From NCBI GenBank assembly GCA_964438975.1, contig CAYTMU010000003.1:62001-126000 (forward strand): DNA of 64,000 bases, written 5' to 3'. This stretch comes from Chryseosolibacter sp964438975 (GTDB lineage: Bacteria > Bacteroidota > Bacteroidia > Cytophagales > Cyclobacteriaceae). Under the pieces are notes generated by a model. That model was not told the origin of the DNA. It saw only the letters and a list, made by a program, of their open reading frames with translations, and did no database searches. The position numbers and the translations under genes are program-made. Shown piece by piece: positions 1 through 8,563 of this stretch; positions within the stretch are counted from its first letter, which is position 1, and each line of letters starts with the position of its first letter.

Positions 1-671
1 CGGGTAATTATCCCGTTATAATCGAGGGACTTACGAAAAAATACGGCGACCACACGGTATTTACAGATGTATCCCTCACCATTGCCCGCGGAGAACGTAT
101 CGCCTTTGTCGGAAGGAACGGCGAAGGGAAGTCGACGTTGGTAAAAGCTATCATGGGGGAGATTCCGTTTGACGGGAAGGTTCAGGTGGGGCACAATGCC
201 CTCATCGGCTATTTCGCCCAGAATCAGGCCTCTCTCCTGGACGGGGAGCTCACGGTGTTTGAAACGATCGACACCGTCGCCGTGGGCGATATCCGAGCAA
301 AAATTCGCGACTTACTCGGCGCATTTATGTTTGGCGGCGACGCGATCGACAAGAAGGTGAAGATGCTGTCAGGGGGAGAACGCACACGGCTTGCAATGAT
401 CAGGTTACTGCTGCAGCCAGTTAATTTTTTAATTCTAGATGAGCCTACTAATCACTTGGATATCAAGACAAAAGAGATCTTGAAAGACGCGCTAAAGGCG
501 TTTGACGGGACAATAGTCCTCGTCTCTCACGACCGCGATTTCCTCGACGGTCTTGCCACCAAGGTTTTTGAGTTCGGAAATAAACGCGTCAGGGAACATT
601 TCGAGGATATCAATGGCTTTTTGCGGAACAAGAAGATCGAGAACCTCAGGGAAGTCGAACGGAAAGTATAG
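1..671 (+). CDS. ABC-F family ATPase, C-terminal part (5' end outside window)
   Basis: The reading frame is open from base 3 to the TAG at 669-671, so the gene starts upstream of the window. It holds the second nucleotide-binding domain of an ABC-F protein. The Walker A is GRNGEGKST, the signature is LSGGERTR and the Walker B is LILDEPTNHLD, followed by the switch histidine in LVSHDRDF. ABC-F proteins are soluble twin-ATPase proteins without membrane segments that act on ribosomes, for example as translation factors or in antibiotic resistance. The protein ends soon after the ATPase domain, without the long C-terminal coiled coil of Uup-type members (compare the ABC-F gene at 59954-61819). 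Family is certain; subfamily cannot be set without the N-terminal half. Confidence 0.93.
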   Translation, partial: GNYPVIIEGLTKKYGDHTVFTDVSLTIARGERIAFVGRNGEGKSTLVKAIMGEIPFDGKVQVGHNALIGYFAQNQASLLDGELTVFETIDTVAVGDIRAKIRDLLGAFMFGGDAIDKKVKMLSGGERTRLAMIRLLLQPVNFLILDEPTNHLDIKTKEILKDALKAFDGTIVLVSHDRDFLDGLATKVFEFGNKRVREHFEDINGFLRNKKIENLREVERKV

Positions 672-723
672 GGTACAACAACAGTTACGTTGAGGGGCCG
701 GGATTTTTGCGGATCTTTGGCGT

Positions 724-1296
724 ATGCCGACCGATCGCTTTACCACCGCCATAGAGGCGTTTGACGCTTATCACCGAGCAGATCCTGAATCTGAAAAAGA
801 CAACGGGGAGACGTTTCCAAAAGAATTGCTTTACGCCACGCGGATGACCGATCGCCTTGCATCGTTCCACCCTGCGGCGAATGAGTGGGTGAGATTAGCA
901 GCCCGCTGCCAGCATATCGGGCGCTGGGAGATCCAACGCGACACCTACCCGATGGATCGCAAGGGCTACCTCCAGTGGCGTCAGGCTCAAAAAGTCCACC
1001 ACGCTCAGCTCGCGGAGCATATCCTGGCGGAGTGCGGATACGACGACGGCGAAATCCAAAAAGTAAAAAATCTGGTCTTAAAGCGAGAGCTTTCCACAAA
1101 CCCCGATACACAGTTGCTGGAAGACATTGCCTGTCTTGTCTTCCTTGAGCACTATGCCGAAGAATTCGCCACGCGCTACAGCGAAGAAAAGATCATCGAC
1201 ATTCTTCAGAAAACGCTGAAAAAGATGAGTGATCGCGCAAAACTCACCGCAGAAATCATAACACCCGCCAGCATTCGTGCTCTTTGTGGTTCTTAG
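724..1296 (+). CDS. DUF4202 family protein
   Basis: A 190-residue soluble protein recognised as DUF4202 from its characteristic blocks: PKELLYATRMTDRL near residue 38, the HIGRWEIQRDTYPMDRKGY block around residues 64-82, and LEDIACLVFLEHY near residue 136. The conserved His, Arg and Asp residues are reminiscent of HD-type hydrolases, but no activity is established for the family. It lies 52 bp behind the ABC-F gene and may be co-transcribed with it. The last seven codons and the stop (from 1276) are identical to the start of the ~103-bp tandem repeat that follows, so the C-terminal tail (RALCGS) is probably repeat-derived and not native. Confidence 0.85.
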   Translation: MPTDRFTTAIEAFDAYHRADPESEKDNGETFPKELLYATRMTDRLASFHPAANEWVRLAARCQHIGRWEIQRDTYPMDRKGYLQWRQAQKVHHAQLAEHILAECGYDDGEIQKVKNLVLKRELSTNPDTQLLEDIACLVFLEHYAEEFATRYSEEKIIDILQKTLKKMSDRAKLTAEIITPASIRALCGS

Positions 1297-1752
1297 TGAT
1301 TTCTTGTGCTACTGCATTTCGAATACAGGATCACGATGAACACCAGGAAACACAAAGAACACGATGTTTTTGTACACCCTCGTGCTCTTTGTNNNNNNNN
1401 NNNNNNNNNNNNNNNNNNNNNNNNNNNNNNNNNNNNNNNNNNNNNNNNNNNNNNNNNNNNNNNNNNNNNNNNNNNNNNNNNNNNNNNNNNNNGAACACCA
1501 GGAAACACAAAGAACACGATGTTTTTGTACACCCTCGTGCTCTTTGTTGCTCTTAGTACACTTTGTGCTACTGCATTTCGAATACAGGATCACGACGAAC
1601 ACCAGGAAACACTAAGAACACGATGTTTTTGTATACTCTCGTGGCCTTTGTGGTTCTTCGTGCACTTTGTGCTACTGCATTTCAATACAGGAGCACGATG
1701 AACACCAGGAACACGATGTTTTTATACACTCTCGTGGCCGTTGTGGTACTGC
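1276..1752. repeat. ~103-bp tandem repeat of palindromic units, broken by an assembly gap
   Basis: The block beginning GAACACCAGG recurs at 1338, 1493, 1597 and 1700, a period of 103-104 bp where no N intervenes. Each unit holds an imperfect inverted repeat, for example CACAAAGAACACG at 1351-1363 against CGTGCTCTTTGT at 1381-1392, separated by about 17 bases. Later units diverge slightly and the last is shortened. Frames are open through the array on both strands, but codon use is that of a repeat and no protein family is recognisable, so I call no gene here. Units built on CTTTGTG/CACAAAG arms resemble dispersed palindromic intergenic repeats known from many bacterial genomes. Apart from the array this 530-bp interval holds nothing else I can support. 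Confidence 0.9.
1393..1492. other. Assembly gap (100 N)
   Basis: One hundred consecutive N inside the tandem repeat. The round number suggests a scaffold placeholder of unknown true length. The number of repeat units is therefore unknown, and reading frames that cross the N run have no meaning. Confidence 0.97.
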
Positions 1753-1826
1753 ATTTCCAAAAAATAAACTGAGCTTTTTAGGAGTCCAGCCGAGTTGTGT
1801 GTTGATAATGATGAACGCGCACGACA

Positions 1827-2840
1827 ATGGCTCCGAAGGATCTGGACAAACTTATTGAAAAATACCTGGAGGGAAACTGCACTCCGGCAGAACGCGACTT
1901 TATCGAGACCTGGTACACGTCACTCGGGACTGAGAGACTTTCTTCCCCGGTCACAGACGACGACCTTGCCGAGACAGGTGACCGAATTTTGCAACACATC
2001 GGTGAGCGGACGGCAGGGGCCGGCTCACACCCGGAGCAACACGCGCGTTGGTATTATTCAGGAATTGCAGCTTCCGTGCTCATCCTGCTCGCCGCGATCT
2101 ACCATTTCTCCGTCCCGAAGAATGAACGAGACGATGCCCTCGCAGCCGCTTCTCCGAGTTTCACGGAATTTACGAACGATAATCCCGATTCTCAGCGTGC
2201 CGTCCTACCCGATGGCAGCATCGTTCTGATCTCCCCAGCCAGCACGATCCGATACCTCAGTGCTACCGCCGACAGCGGTCCGAGGGAACTGCTTCTGGAA
2301 GGAGAAGCCTACTTCGACGTTGCGCACGACCGCAAACGCCCCTTCTTCGTCTACACCGGTGATGTGGTGACGCGTGTGCTTGGAACCAGCTTTATCATTC
2401 GGAACAGAGGCGGAAATGAAAAGATCACGGTATCTGTAAAGACCGGAAAGGTCACGGTGTACTCCCGGAAAACCTCCTACAAGAAGACAGTTCTGACTCC
2501 GAACCAGGAAGCGACGTACGACTCGGCGAGGGATCTGCTGGAGACACAACTCGCGGATAGCCCGGCATACGAGGAAAAAAGGAAACTCACGACGGAAATG
2601 CACTTTGAAGAAACCCCCATTCCGGAAGTATTCGCAGTGCTGATTGACACCTACGGAATAGCAATTGATTTTCCCACTGAGGTTGTCGCGAAATGTGTTC
2701 TTACTTCAAGCTTTTACGAGGAAGGACTCTATGATAGAATCGAAGCGATCTGTACCGCCATTGGCGCAACATATGAGGTCGTCGAAGCGCGTATTGTTAT
2801 TGAAAGCGATGGATGTAACCTGAAACCCAACAGCCTATGA
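1827..2840 (+). CDS. FecR-type anti-sigma factor
   Basis: A 337-residue inner-membrane anti-sigma regulator. Residues 1-60 form the cytoplasmic sigma-binding region (IEKYLEGNCTPAERDFIETWY), one membrane helix spans about 76-95, the FecR domain lies at about 115-215 (LPDGSIVLISPASTIRYL, then GEAYFDVAHD) and a C-terminal DUF4974-like domain follows at about 255-325. FecR proteins relay the signal of a TonB-dependent receptor carrying an STN domain, and such a receptor follows 120 bp downstream. In most Bacteroidota the cognate ECF sigma gene lies directly upstream; here only the repeat array is there, and an ECF sigma gene appears instead at 7945 behind SusC/SusD. Confidence 0.95.
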   Translation: MAPKDLDKLIEKYLEGNCTPAERDFIETWYTSLGTERLSSPVTDDDLAETGDRILQHIGERTAGAGSHPEQHARWYYSGIAASVLILLAAIYHFSVPKNERDDALAAASPSFTEFTNDNPDSQRAVLPDGSIVLISPASTIRYLSATADSGPRELLLEGEAYFDVAHDRKRPFFVYTGDVVTRVLGTSFIIRNRGGNEKITVSVKTGKVTVYSRKTSYKKTVLTPNQEATYDSARDLLETQLADSPAYEEKRKLTTEMHFEETPIPEVFAVLIDTYGIAIDFPTEVVAKCVLTSSFYEEGLYDRIEAICTAIGATYEVVEARIVIESDGCNLKPNSL

Positions 2841-2960
2841 CCGATTCTACCTGATCCAACAAGAAGAAGGCCGATGATGTTGGCGCATCACCGGCCCAGG
2901 CGATCTCCAAGGGAAATCGCTCATGTGCTTTTGTCTTGTCAAACAAAAACTTATCAAGAT

Positions 2961-5900
2961 ATGAATATCATCAAACCTATTCAAGGTTTCCTCTTTGTTT
3001 TTATGAAAGTCGTTTTGACACAAGCCTTAATCCTAACGGTATGCGCGGTATGTTCGATCGCATCGGACCTGAGGGGTCAGGAGATTCTGAACAATAAGCT
3101 CTCCATCAAGGCAAACAACAAAGAGATCCGGAAAGTCTTGTCCGAGATCGAACGAAAAGCGCAGGTGCGCTTCACCTATAGTTCGGCAGTCGTAAACGTA
3201 CAACGAGAAGTTTCCTTCGATTTCAGCGACACGAATCTCTCGGAAGTACTGAAGAGTATCTTCAACTCTGAGATCGCCTACGAGATACGGGGCAACAGGA
3301 TCATTCTCAAGCCAGGGCACACGACGGCCTCCAGCACAACCCTGACACCAGTGCACAACATTTCAGAGTATTTCGCAGTTGAGGTCAGCGGAAAAGTGGC
3401 AGATGAAAACGGCGTGCCGCTTCCCGGCGCGAGCGTACTGGAAAAAGGAACTACGAACGGAACCAGCACAGACGTCGACGGTAACTTCACACTGTCGGTT
3501 ATGGGAGCCAACTCCATCCTGGTATTCAGTTTCATTGGCTATGCGACACAGGAACTAGCGGTCGGTACACGGACAAGTTTTGACGTTCAGCTTGCGCCTG
3601 ACATGCGCACACTCAACGAAGTGGTTGTCGTAGGTTATGGAACCGTCACAAAAAGTGATCTGACGGGTGCCGTATCCTCTATCAAAGCCGAAGAACTCAC
3701 CGCCTACCCGGCAATCGATGCCGTGCAAGCACTCCAGGGACGTGCCGCCGGCGTCAATATCAGTTCAACCAACGGTGCTCCCGGAGCTGACATGAAAATC
3801 CGAATCCGCGGTGGAACATCTATCAATGCCAGCAGCGATCCGATCTTCGTCGTAGACGGATTCGTCGGAGGTGCGGTCCCCCCGCCGGAAGACATCGCGT
3901 CTATTGAGGTATTGAAAGATGCTTCCGCTACGGCACTCTACGGCTCACGTGGGGCCAATGGTGTTATCATGGTTACAACCAAGAAAGGTGCGGCGGGCAA
4001 AACTCAGATTAATTTCAACTCTTCGTATACGACCCAGCGTGAGATCACGCGATTGGATCTTTTGAATGCTGATCAGTTCATGGATTATATCGGCGAAGCA
4101 CGTCCTGGTTTCGCGTCGATGGGTTTTGATACGGACTGGCAGGACCTGATCTTCCGTCGAGGCGCGATCCAGAACTATCAACTGTCGCTTTCAGGTGGAA
4201 GTGATAACGTCAGATACTATGTCTCCGGCGCCTACTTTGATCAACAAGGAGTGATCATCAATTCGGACTACGACAGGTTCACTTTGACAAGCAACGTGAA
4301 CGTGAAGGCTACTGACAAGCTCACTATCGGGCTCAACCTGTTTACGCGTCGCAGTACTTCCAATGGCGTAAGAACACAAGAAGGTTCGGGGGGACTGACT
4401 CCTGGTGTGGTGGCGTCCGCGTTCAAATTCGAGCCAGACCAGGGGATATACGAGCCGGATGGCACCTATACGAGAGCCCGGCTCAACGACCCACATGACA
4501 ATCCCTACGCGGTAGCTACGGAACTGCAAAACGAAACCGTAATTGACCGGTATCAGGCCAACGTCTACGGAGAATATGCCATCCTGAAAGATCTCAGATT
4601 CCGGACGTCATTTGGTGCGACAATCAACAACAGCAGAGAAGGGCGCTACTCTCCCACTGCGCTGACGGAAGGAAGGAACGTAGGCGGATGGGGAACCATC
4701 GATGCAGGAAAATCCACTATGTTCCTCAATGAAAACTACTTCACCTACGACAAGGCGATCACCGAAAGTCACAACCTGAAAGCCATGGTCGGATACTCAT
4801 TCCAAAGTTCGAGAAATGAAAACTGGGGTGCGGAAGCGCAGGACTTTCTCTCAGATGCATTCTCCTTCTGGAATCTTGGCGGATCGGCTCTGTGGCAAGC
4901 GCCTTCATCCGGGCTCACTGAATCCCAGATCTCGTCCTACTACGGCCAGATCAATTATTCCTACAACGGGAAGTATCTCGTTACCATGAATGGACGATAT
5001 GACGGATCCTCAAACTTCAGCACCAGCAACAAGTGGGCGTTTTTTCCATCGGGCGCATTGGCCTGGAACATGAAAAGCGAGCCCTTCATGAATGATATCG
5101 ACGCGGTGAGTTTCTGGAAATGGCGTGTAAGCTACGGAGTAACCGGCAATCAGGCTATCGGACCCTACCAAACACTTGCCCGGTTCTCACGCGTATTTAC
5201 AGTCATCGACGGACAAGTTGTAAATGCAGTGCGTCCGACAACAGTCGCAAACGATGACTTAACGTGGGAGACCACTGCACAACTTAACGTCGGAATGGAC
5301 ATCGGTCTCTTCAACGACCGGATCAACCTGACGGCGGAGTTCTATAGAATGGTTACCTCCGACCTGCTCTTCGACGTAGAACTTCCGCAGTACTCGGGCT
5401 ATACGAGCCAGTTAAAAAATATTGGCAAGGTGGAGAACAGAGGGTTCGAATTTGCAATCTCGTCAGTAAACCTCGATCGGGCGCTCAAGTGGAACATGAA
5501 TGTAAACTTCTCCGCCAATCGCAACAAGGTCTTATCGCTGCCCGGTGGTAATGACATTCAGTACGGTTCCGGACCAGGTCATCTCGTAGGACTGGGCAAC
5601 ACACAGATCTTGCGGGAAGGATATCCCGTAGGAAGTTTCTGGGGTTGGATCTACGACGGCGTATACCAGGACGGAGACACGTTCATCCCGGGCGGTGGCT
5701 TTGAGCAAGTAGCGGGAGGCGAAAGATTCCGTGATATCGACGGTGTGCGCGACGAGAACAACAATCTCACCGGGAGACCCGACGGGGCTCTCAATGCAAG
5801 CGACCAGACGATCATAGGCAATCCACATCCTGATTTTATCTGGGGATGGAACAATGATCTTTCATTTAAGAACTTCGATCTGAACGTGTTCTTCCAGGGA

Positions 5901-6332
5901 TCAGAGGGTAATGACATGTTGAGTTACACATTGATGGAACTGAACCTGATGTCAGGTATAAATAACGCCACCACGGAAGCCCTGAAAAGATGGACACCGG
6001 AAAATCCTAACACGGATGTACCGAAAGCAAGTGCCGGACGAACTCGTCGCGTGTCAACGAGGTGGATATACGATGGAAGTTTCATCCGGTTAAAGAATGT
6101 TGCGCTCGGCTACAACCTTCCGACATCCACGCTGGAAAGGCTGAGGATAAACAAACTCAGGATTTATGTCAGCGCTCAAAATATTCTGACTATTACGGAC
6201 TACGAGGGATACGACCCGGAGGTGAACTATCAGTCGAACAACGCGAGAGACGGCAATCGAAACATCGGACTCGACTACGGCAGCTATCCAAATGCCAAAT
6301 CGTATACGGTGGGCCTCAATATCGGATTCTAA
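2961..6332 (+). CDS. SusC-type TonB-dependent receptor with STN signalling domain
   Basis: Outer-membrane receptor of about 1123 residues that imports glycans or peptides with its SusD partner. I chose ATG 2961 because it puts a hydrophobic signal sequence at residues 10-35; an in-frame ATG at 3003 also fits, and the upstream ATG at 2874 would add an unlikely tail. Order: signal sequence; STN domain (about 46-117, NNKEIRKVLSEIERKAQVRF); carboxypeptidase-D-like fold (about 141-212, VSGKVADENGVPLPGASV); TonB-box and plug region (LNEVVVVGYG from 218, then ALQGRAAGVNI); SusC beta-barrel to the C terminus. The STN domain means that it can signal to the FecR/ECF pair. Operon order fecR-susC-susD. 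Confidence 0.95.
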   Translation: MNIIKPIQGFLFVFMKVVLTQALILTVCAVCSIASDLRGQEILNNKLSIKANNKEIRKVLSEIERKAQVRFTYSSAVVNVQREVSFDFSDTNLSEVLKSIFNSEIAYEIRGNRIILKPGHTTASSTTLTPVHNISEYFAVEVSGKVADENGVPLPGASVLEKGTTNGTSTDVDGNFTLSVMGANSILVFSFIGYATQELAVGTRTSFDVQLAPDMRTLNEVVVVGYGTVTKSDLTGAVSSIKAEELTAYPAIDAVQALQGRAAGVNISSTNGAPGADMKIRIRGGTSINASSDPIFVVDGFVGGAVPPPEDIASIEVLKDASATALYGSRGANGVIMVTTKKGAAGKTQINFNSSYTTQREITRLDLLNADQFMDYIGEARPGFASMGFDTDWQDLIFRRGAIQNYQLSLSGGSDNVRYYVSGAYFDQQGVIINSDYDRFTLTSNVNVKATDKLTIGLNLFTRRSTSNGVRTQEGSGGLTPGVVASAFKFEPDQGIYEPDGTYTRARLNDPHDNPYAVATELQNETVIDRYQANVYGEYAILKDLRFRTSFGATINNSREGRYSPTALTEGRNVGGWGTIDAGKSTMFLNENYFTYDKAITESHNLKAMVGYSFQSSRNENWGAEAQDFLSDAFSFWNLGGSALWQAPSSGLTESQISSYYGQINYSYNGKYLVTMNGRYDGSSNFSTSNKWAFFPSGALAWNMKSEPFMNDIDAVSFWKWRVSYGVTGNQAIGPYQTLARFSRVFTVIDGQVVNAVRPTTVANDDLTWETTAQLNVGMDIGLFNDRINLTAEFYRMVTSDLLFDVELPQYSGYTSQLKNIGKVENRGFEFAISSVNLDRALKWNMNVNFSANRNKVLSLPGGNDIQYGSGPGHLVGLGNTQILREGYPVGSFWGWIYDGVYQDGDTFIPGGGFEQVAGGERFRDIDGVRDENNNLTGRPDGALNASDQTIIGNPHPDFIWGWNNDLSFKNFDLNVFFQGSEGNDMLSYTLMELNLMSGINNATTEALKRWTPENPNTDVPKASAGRTRRVSTRWIYDGSFIRLKNVALGYNLPTSTLERLRINKLRIYVSAQNILTITDYEGYDPEVNYQSNNARDGNRNIGLDYGSYPNAKSYTVGLNIGF

Positions 6333-6357
6333 TCGTCAAACAAGAACGACTACAGCC

Positions 6358-7872
6358 ATGAAAGGAATTCTCAATAAAACAATCGTAATAACGTTGATCT
6401 GTACCCTTGCCAGTTGTGCGGATCTGGAGGAAAAGCCAGTCGGACTGCTTGCTCCGGAAGGTTTCTTCAAAAGTACAAAAGATGTTCAAACCGCCATCTT
6501 CGGAGCCTATGGATGGATTGCTTCCGAACGCCTATGGGGACGCCAGTTCGTGAGCGCTATCATGCTTCGCAGTGACATGGTCGACATCGGTGACCGGGGA
6601 ACACCTGCTGAACGGCAACAGGTCAACGACTTCGACATGGACGACGGCAATGGAATGGTCCGGACATTCTGGCCATACTGGTACCAGGTCATCAGTGCGG
6701 CAAACTCGGCTGTTGCCGGCGCCGAGTCACTCGGACTTCCGGATGAGGAAATCAATCCTCTCATCGCAGAAGCGCGATTTATCAGAGCGTTCAGCTATTT
6801 TCATCTGGTGCAGGTGTTCGGTGACATTCCGTATATCGATTTCTTCATTTCCGACCCGGGATCTGTAGTCGATATTCCGAAGACGCCCGAGGAAGAAGTC
6901 TATCCCAATATCATTGCAGACCTCGAATTTGCAAAGCAATGGCTACCCGATCGCCAGCCATCGGATGTCAGGTCGCGTCCCACGAAAGGGACTGCCGCCG
7001 CCCATCTCGCTTCTGTACACCTGACGCTCGGTGACTACCCGAACGCATATGCCGAAGCAAAATGGGTGATTGATAACAAAGGGGTATTCAACTACGCCCT
7101 TGAACCTGACTTCCAGAACTTGTTCCGCGCGGAACTTCAGGACAATCTCAAGGAAACAATCTTCTCGCTTGACTTTCTCGGTTTGCAAAACGGTGACGGA
7201 GGTGCTAACGATGACATCATGCCGCCGATGACCGGGATCCGCGGTGCCGACGAACTGGGCTGGAGCGTGTGTGTTCCATCCCTTGAGGTGTACGAGACCT
7301 GGGACGATCGCGATTACCGCAAAAAGGTGAGTCTCGCTGACTCGGCTCTCGTAGAGGGAGTACTGGAACCCTATACCGTCTTTCAGAATACCAAACGACC
7401 GCACATCGCCAAGTACAGGCGATATCCGGGACAGTCAAACGCGGAAGGTCGATATTCTGATAACAACTACGCCACTATGCGCTACGCCGAGGTGCTGCTG
7501 ATCGCTGCGGAATCACTCGCAGAGATCAACAACGGTCCTGGCGAAGAAGCAGAGGGATACTTGAATGAGGTTCGCGCGCGTGCGAGAAATTGGGCCGGTG
7601 ATCAGCAGACGTTTCCTGAGGATGTGCAAACAGGGATGTCAAAGGACGCTTTCATAGACCTCATCCTGGATGACCGGCGCCTTGAACTCGCGTTTGAATA
7701 CAAACGCTGGTACGACATCAAACGCCGCAACCTCGGTGTCGAAGTATTTACGGGTCCCAATTCACTGGAGCCTCATTCCAACTTCGATCCGACTCGCGAT
7801 TATCTGATGCCGCTTCCCGCAACTGAACTGGTGATCAACCCGAATTTGCTACCACAAAATCCGGGATATTAA
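6358..7872 (+). CDS. SusD/RagB-type outer-membrane lipoprotein
   Basis: A 504-residue surface lipoprotein that captures the substrate for the SusC channel encoded 25 bp upstream. ATG 6358 gives a lipoprotein leader ending in LASC with Cys20 as the lipid site. The body shows RagB/SusD hallmarks: AEARFIRAFSYFHLVQVFGDIPY at about 135-157 (TPR-like helices), the RYAEVLLIAAESLAEIN helix, and a C-terminal FEYKRWYDIKRR followed by the terminal P-x-x-E-L-x-x-NPNLLPQNPGY block. A strong hairpin follows the stop. The substrate cannot be told from sequence; no glycoside hydrolase lies in this operon. Confidence 0.95.
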   Translation: MKGILNKTIVITLICTLASCADLEEKPVGLLAPEGFFKSTKDVQTAIFGAYGWIASERLWGRQFVSAIMLRSDMVDIGDRGTPAERQQVNDFDMDDGNGMVRTFWPYWYQVISAANSAVAGAESLGLPDEEINPLIAEARFIRAFSYFHLVQVFGDIPYIDFFISDPGSVVDIPKTPEEEVYPNIIADLEFAKQWLPDRQPSDVRSRPTKGTAAAHLASVHLTLGDYPNAYAEAKWVIDNKGVFNYALEPDFQNLFRAELQDNLKETIFSLDFLGLQNGDGGANDDIMPPMTGIRGADELGWSVCVPSLEVYETWDDRDYRKKVSLADSALVEGVLEPYTVFQNTKRPHIAKYRRYPGQSNAEGRYSDNNYATMRYAEVLLIAAESLAEINNGPGEEAEGYLNEVRARARNWAGDQQTFPEDVQTGMSKDAFIDLILDDRRLELAFEYKRWYDIKRRNLGVEVFTGPNSLEPHSNFDPTRDYLMPLPATELVINPNLLPQNPGY

Positions 7873-7890
7873 TTTGTTGAAACACCTGAG

Positions 7891-7929
7891 AAAAAGTCCT
7901 TGATATCGTATATTTATCAAGGACTTTTT
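7891..7929 (+). terminator. Intrinsic terminator after susD
   Basis: A perfect 15-bp inverted repeat: AAAAAGTCCTTGATA at 7891-7905 and its complement at 7915-7929, with a 9-base loop. The 3' arm ends in TTTTT and the 5' arm begins with AAAAA, so it can act in both directions. It separates fecR-susC-susD from the sigma gene. Confidence 0.9.
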
Positions 7930-7944
7930 CCTGTCTTTAGAAAT

Positions 7945-8502
7945 ATGTCTTACACGGCGGCTTCGGATTTGGAATTGATCAACGCCTTGCGCAAAGGCAG
8001 TCGCAGCGCATTAACCGAAATATTCCATCGCCACTGGAAAAGCCTGTTTCTAACCGCGGCGCACAAATTGCAGTCGCGCGCCATTGCAGAGGAACTCGTA
8101 CAGGATCTCTTTGCAGACATCTGGGAGAAACGTGAACGACTATTCTCTGACGAGGACGTAAATCTTTCTGGTTACCTGCAACGAGCAATCAAAAACCGGG
8201 TTCTTAATCAACTCCGAAAGCAATTGCATGATCGGAAATACTGGACGTATTGCCGGTATCACTTGCCGGTCTCGCAGGCATGCACACAAGACCACGTGGA
8301 GTTCAATGATCTGCAGGAAAAGCTCAACTTTGCGATCGAGGAACTCTCTGACAAGACAAAGGAAATTTTTGTCATGCACAAGATCAAAGGTATACCCGTC
8401 GTCAAAATATCCGAGCAGCTCAAACTCTCCGAGAAAGCAGTGGGGTATCACCTCACCAAGTCTGTTAAGGAACTGAAAATTCGTCTTCGCGATTTCATTT
8501 GA
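7945..8502 (+). CDS. RNA polymerase ECF sigma factor, Bacteroidetes type
   Basis: A 185-residue sigma-70 family protein of the group paired with FecR. ATG 7945 (MSYTAASDLELINALRKGS) matches the usual start of the family; the frame upstream runs back into the terminator hairpin. Region 2 is at about 20-85 (FHRHWKSLFLTAAHKL, then AEELVQDLFADIWEKRE) and region 4 at about 125-180 (ELSDKTKEIFVMHKIKGIPVVKISEQL, then KAVGYHLTKSVKEL). It is the only sigma gene in the window and so the natural partner of FecR at 1827, though it lies after susD and past a terminator. A GC-rich hairpin without a T run follows at 8510-8537. Confidence 0.93.
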   Translation: MSYTAASDLELINALRKGSRSALTEIFHRHWKSLFLTAAHKLQSRAIAEELVQDLFADIWEKRERLFSDEDVNLSGYLQRAIKNRVLNQLRKQLHDRKYWTYCRYHLPVSQACTQDHVEFNDLQEKLNFAIEELSDKTKEIFVMHKIKGIPVVKISEQLKLSEKAVGYHLTKSVKELKIRLRDFI

Positions 8503-8563
8503 TTTTTCACCGCAGTGCCGGGGAATTTCGGCAGCGGTACGCTAATTGTATCTGCTGCCAGGT

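Noticed and set aside
1284..1772. Overlapping open frames on both strands through the repeat and the N run
   Set aside because: They are products of the tandem repeat and the placeholder N, all frames are open at once and no family fits.
8510..8537. GC-rich hairpin after the ECF sigma gene
   Set aside because: A stem with a two-base bulge exists, but no T run follows, so I do not list it as a terminator.
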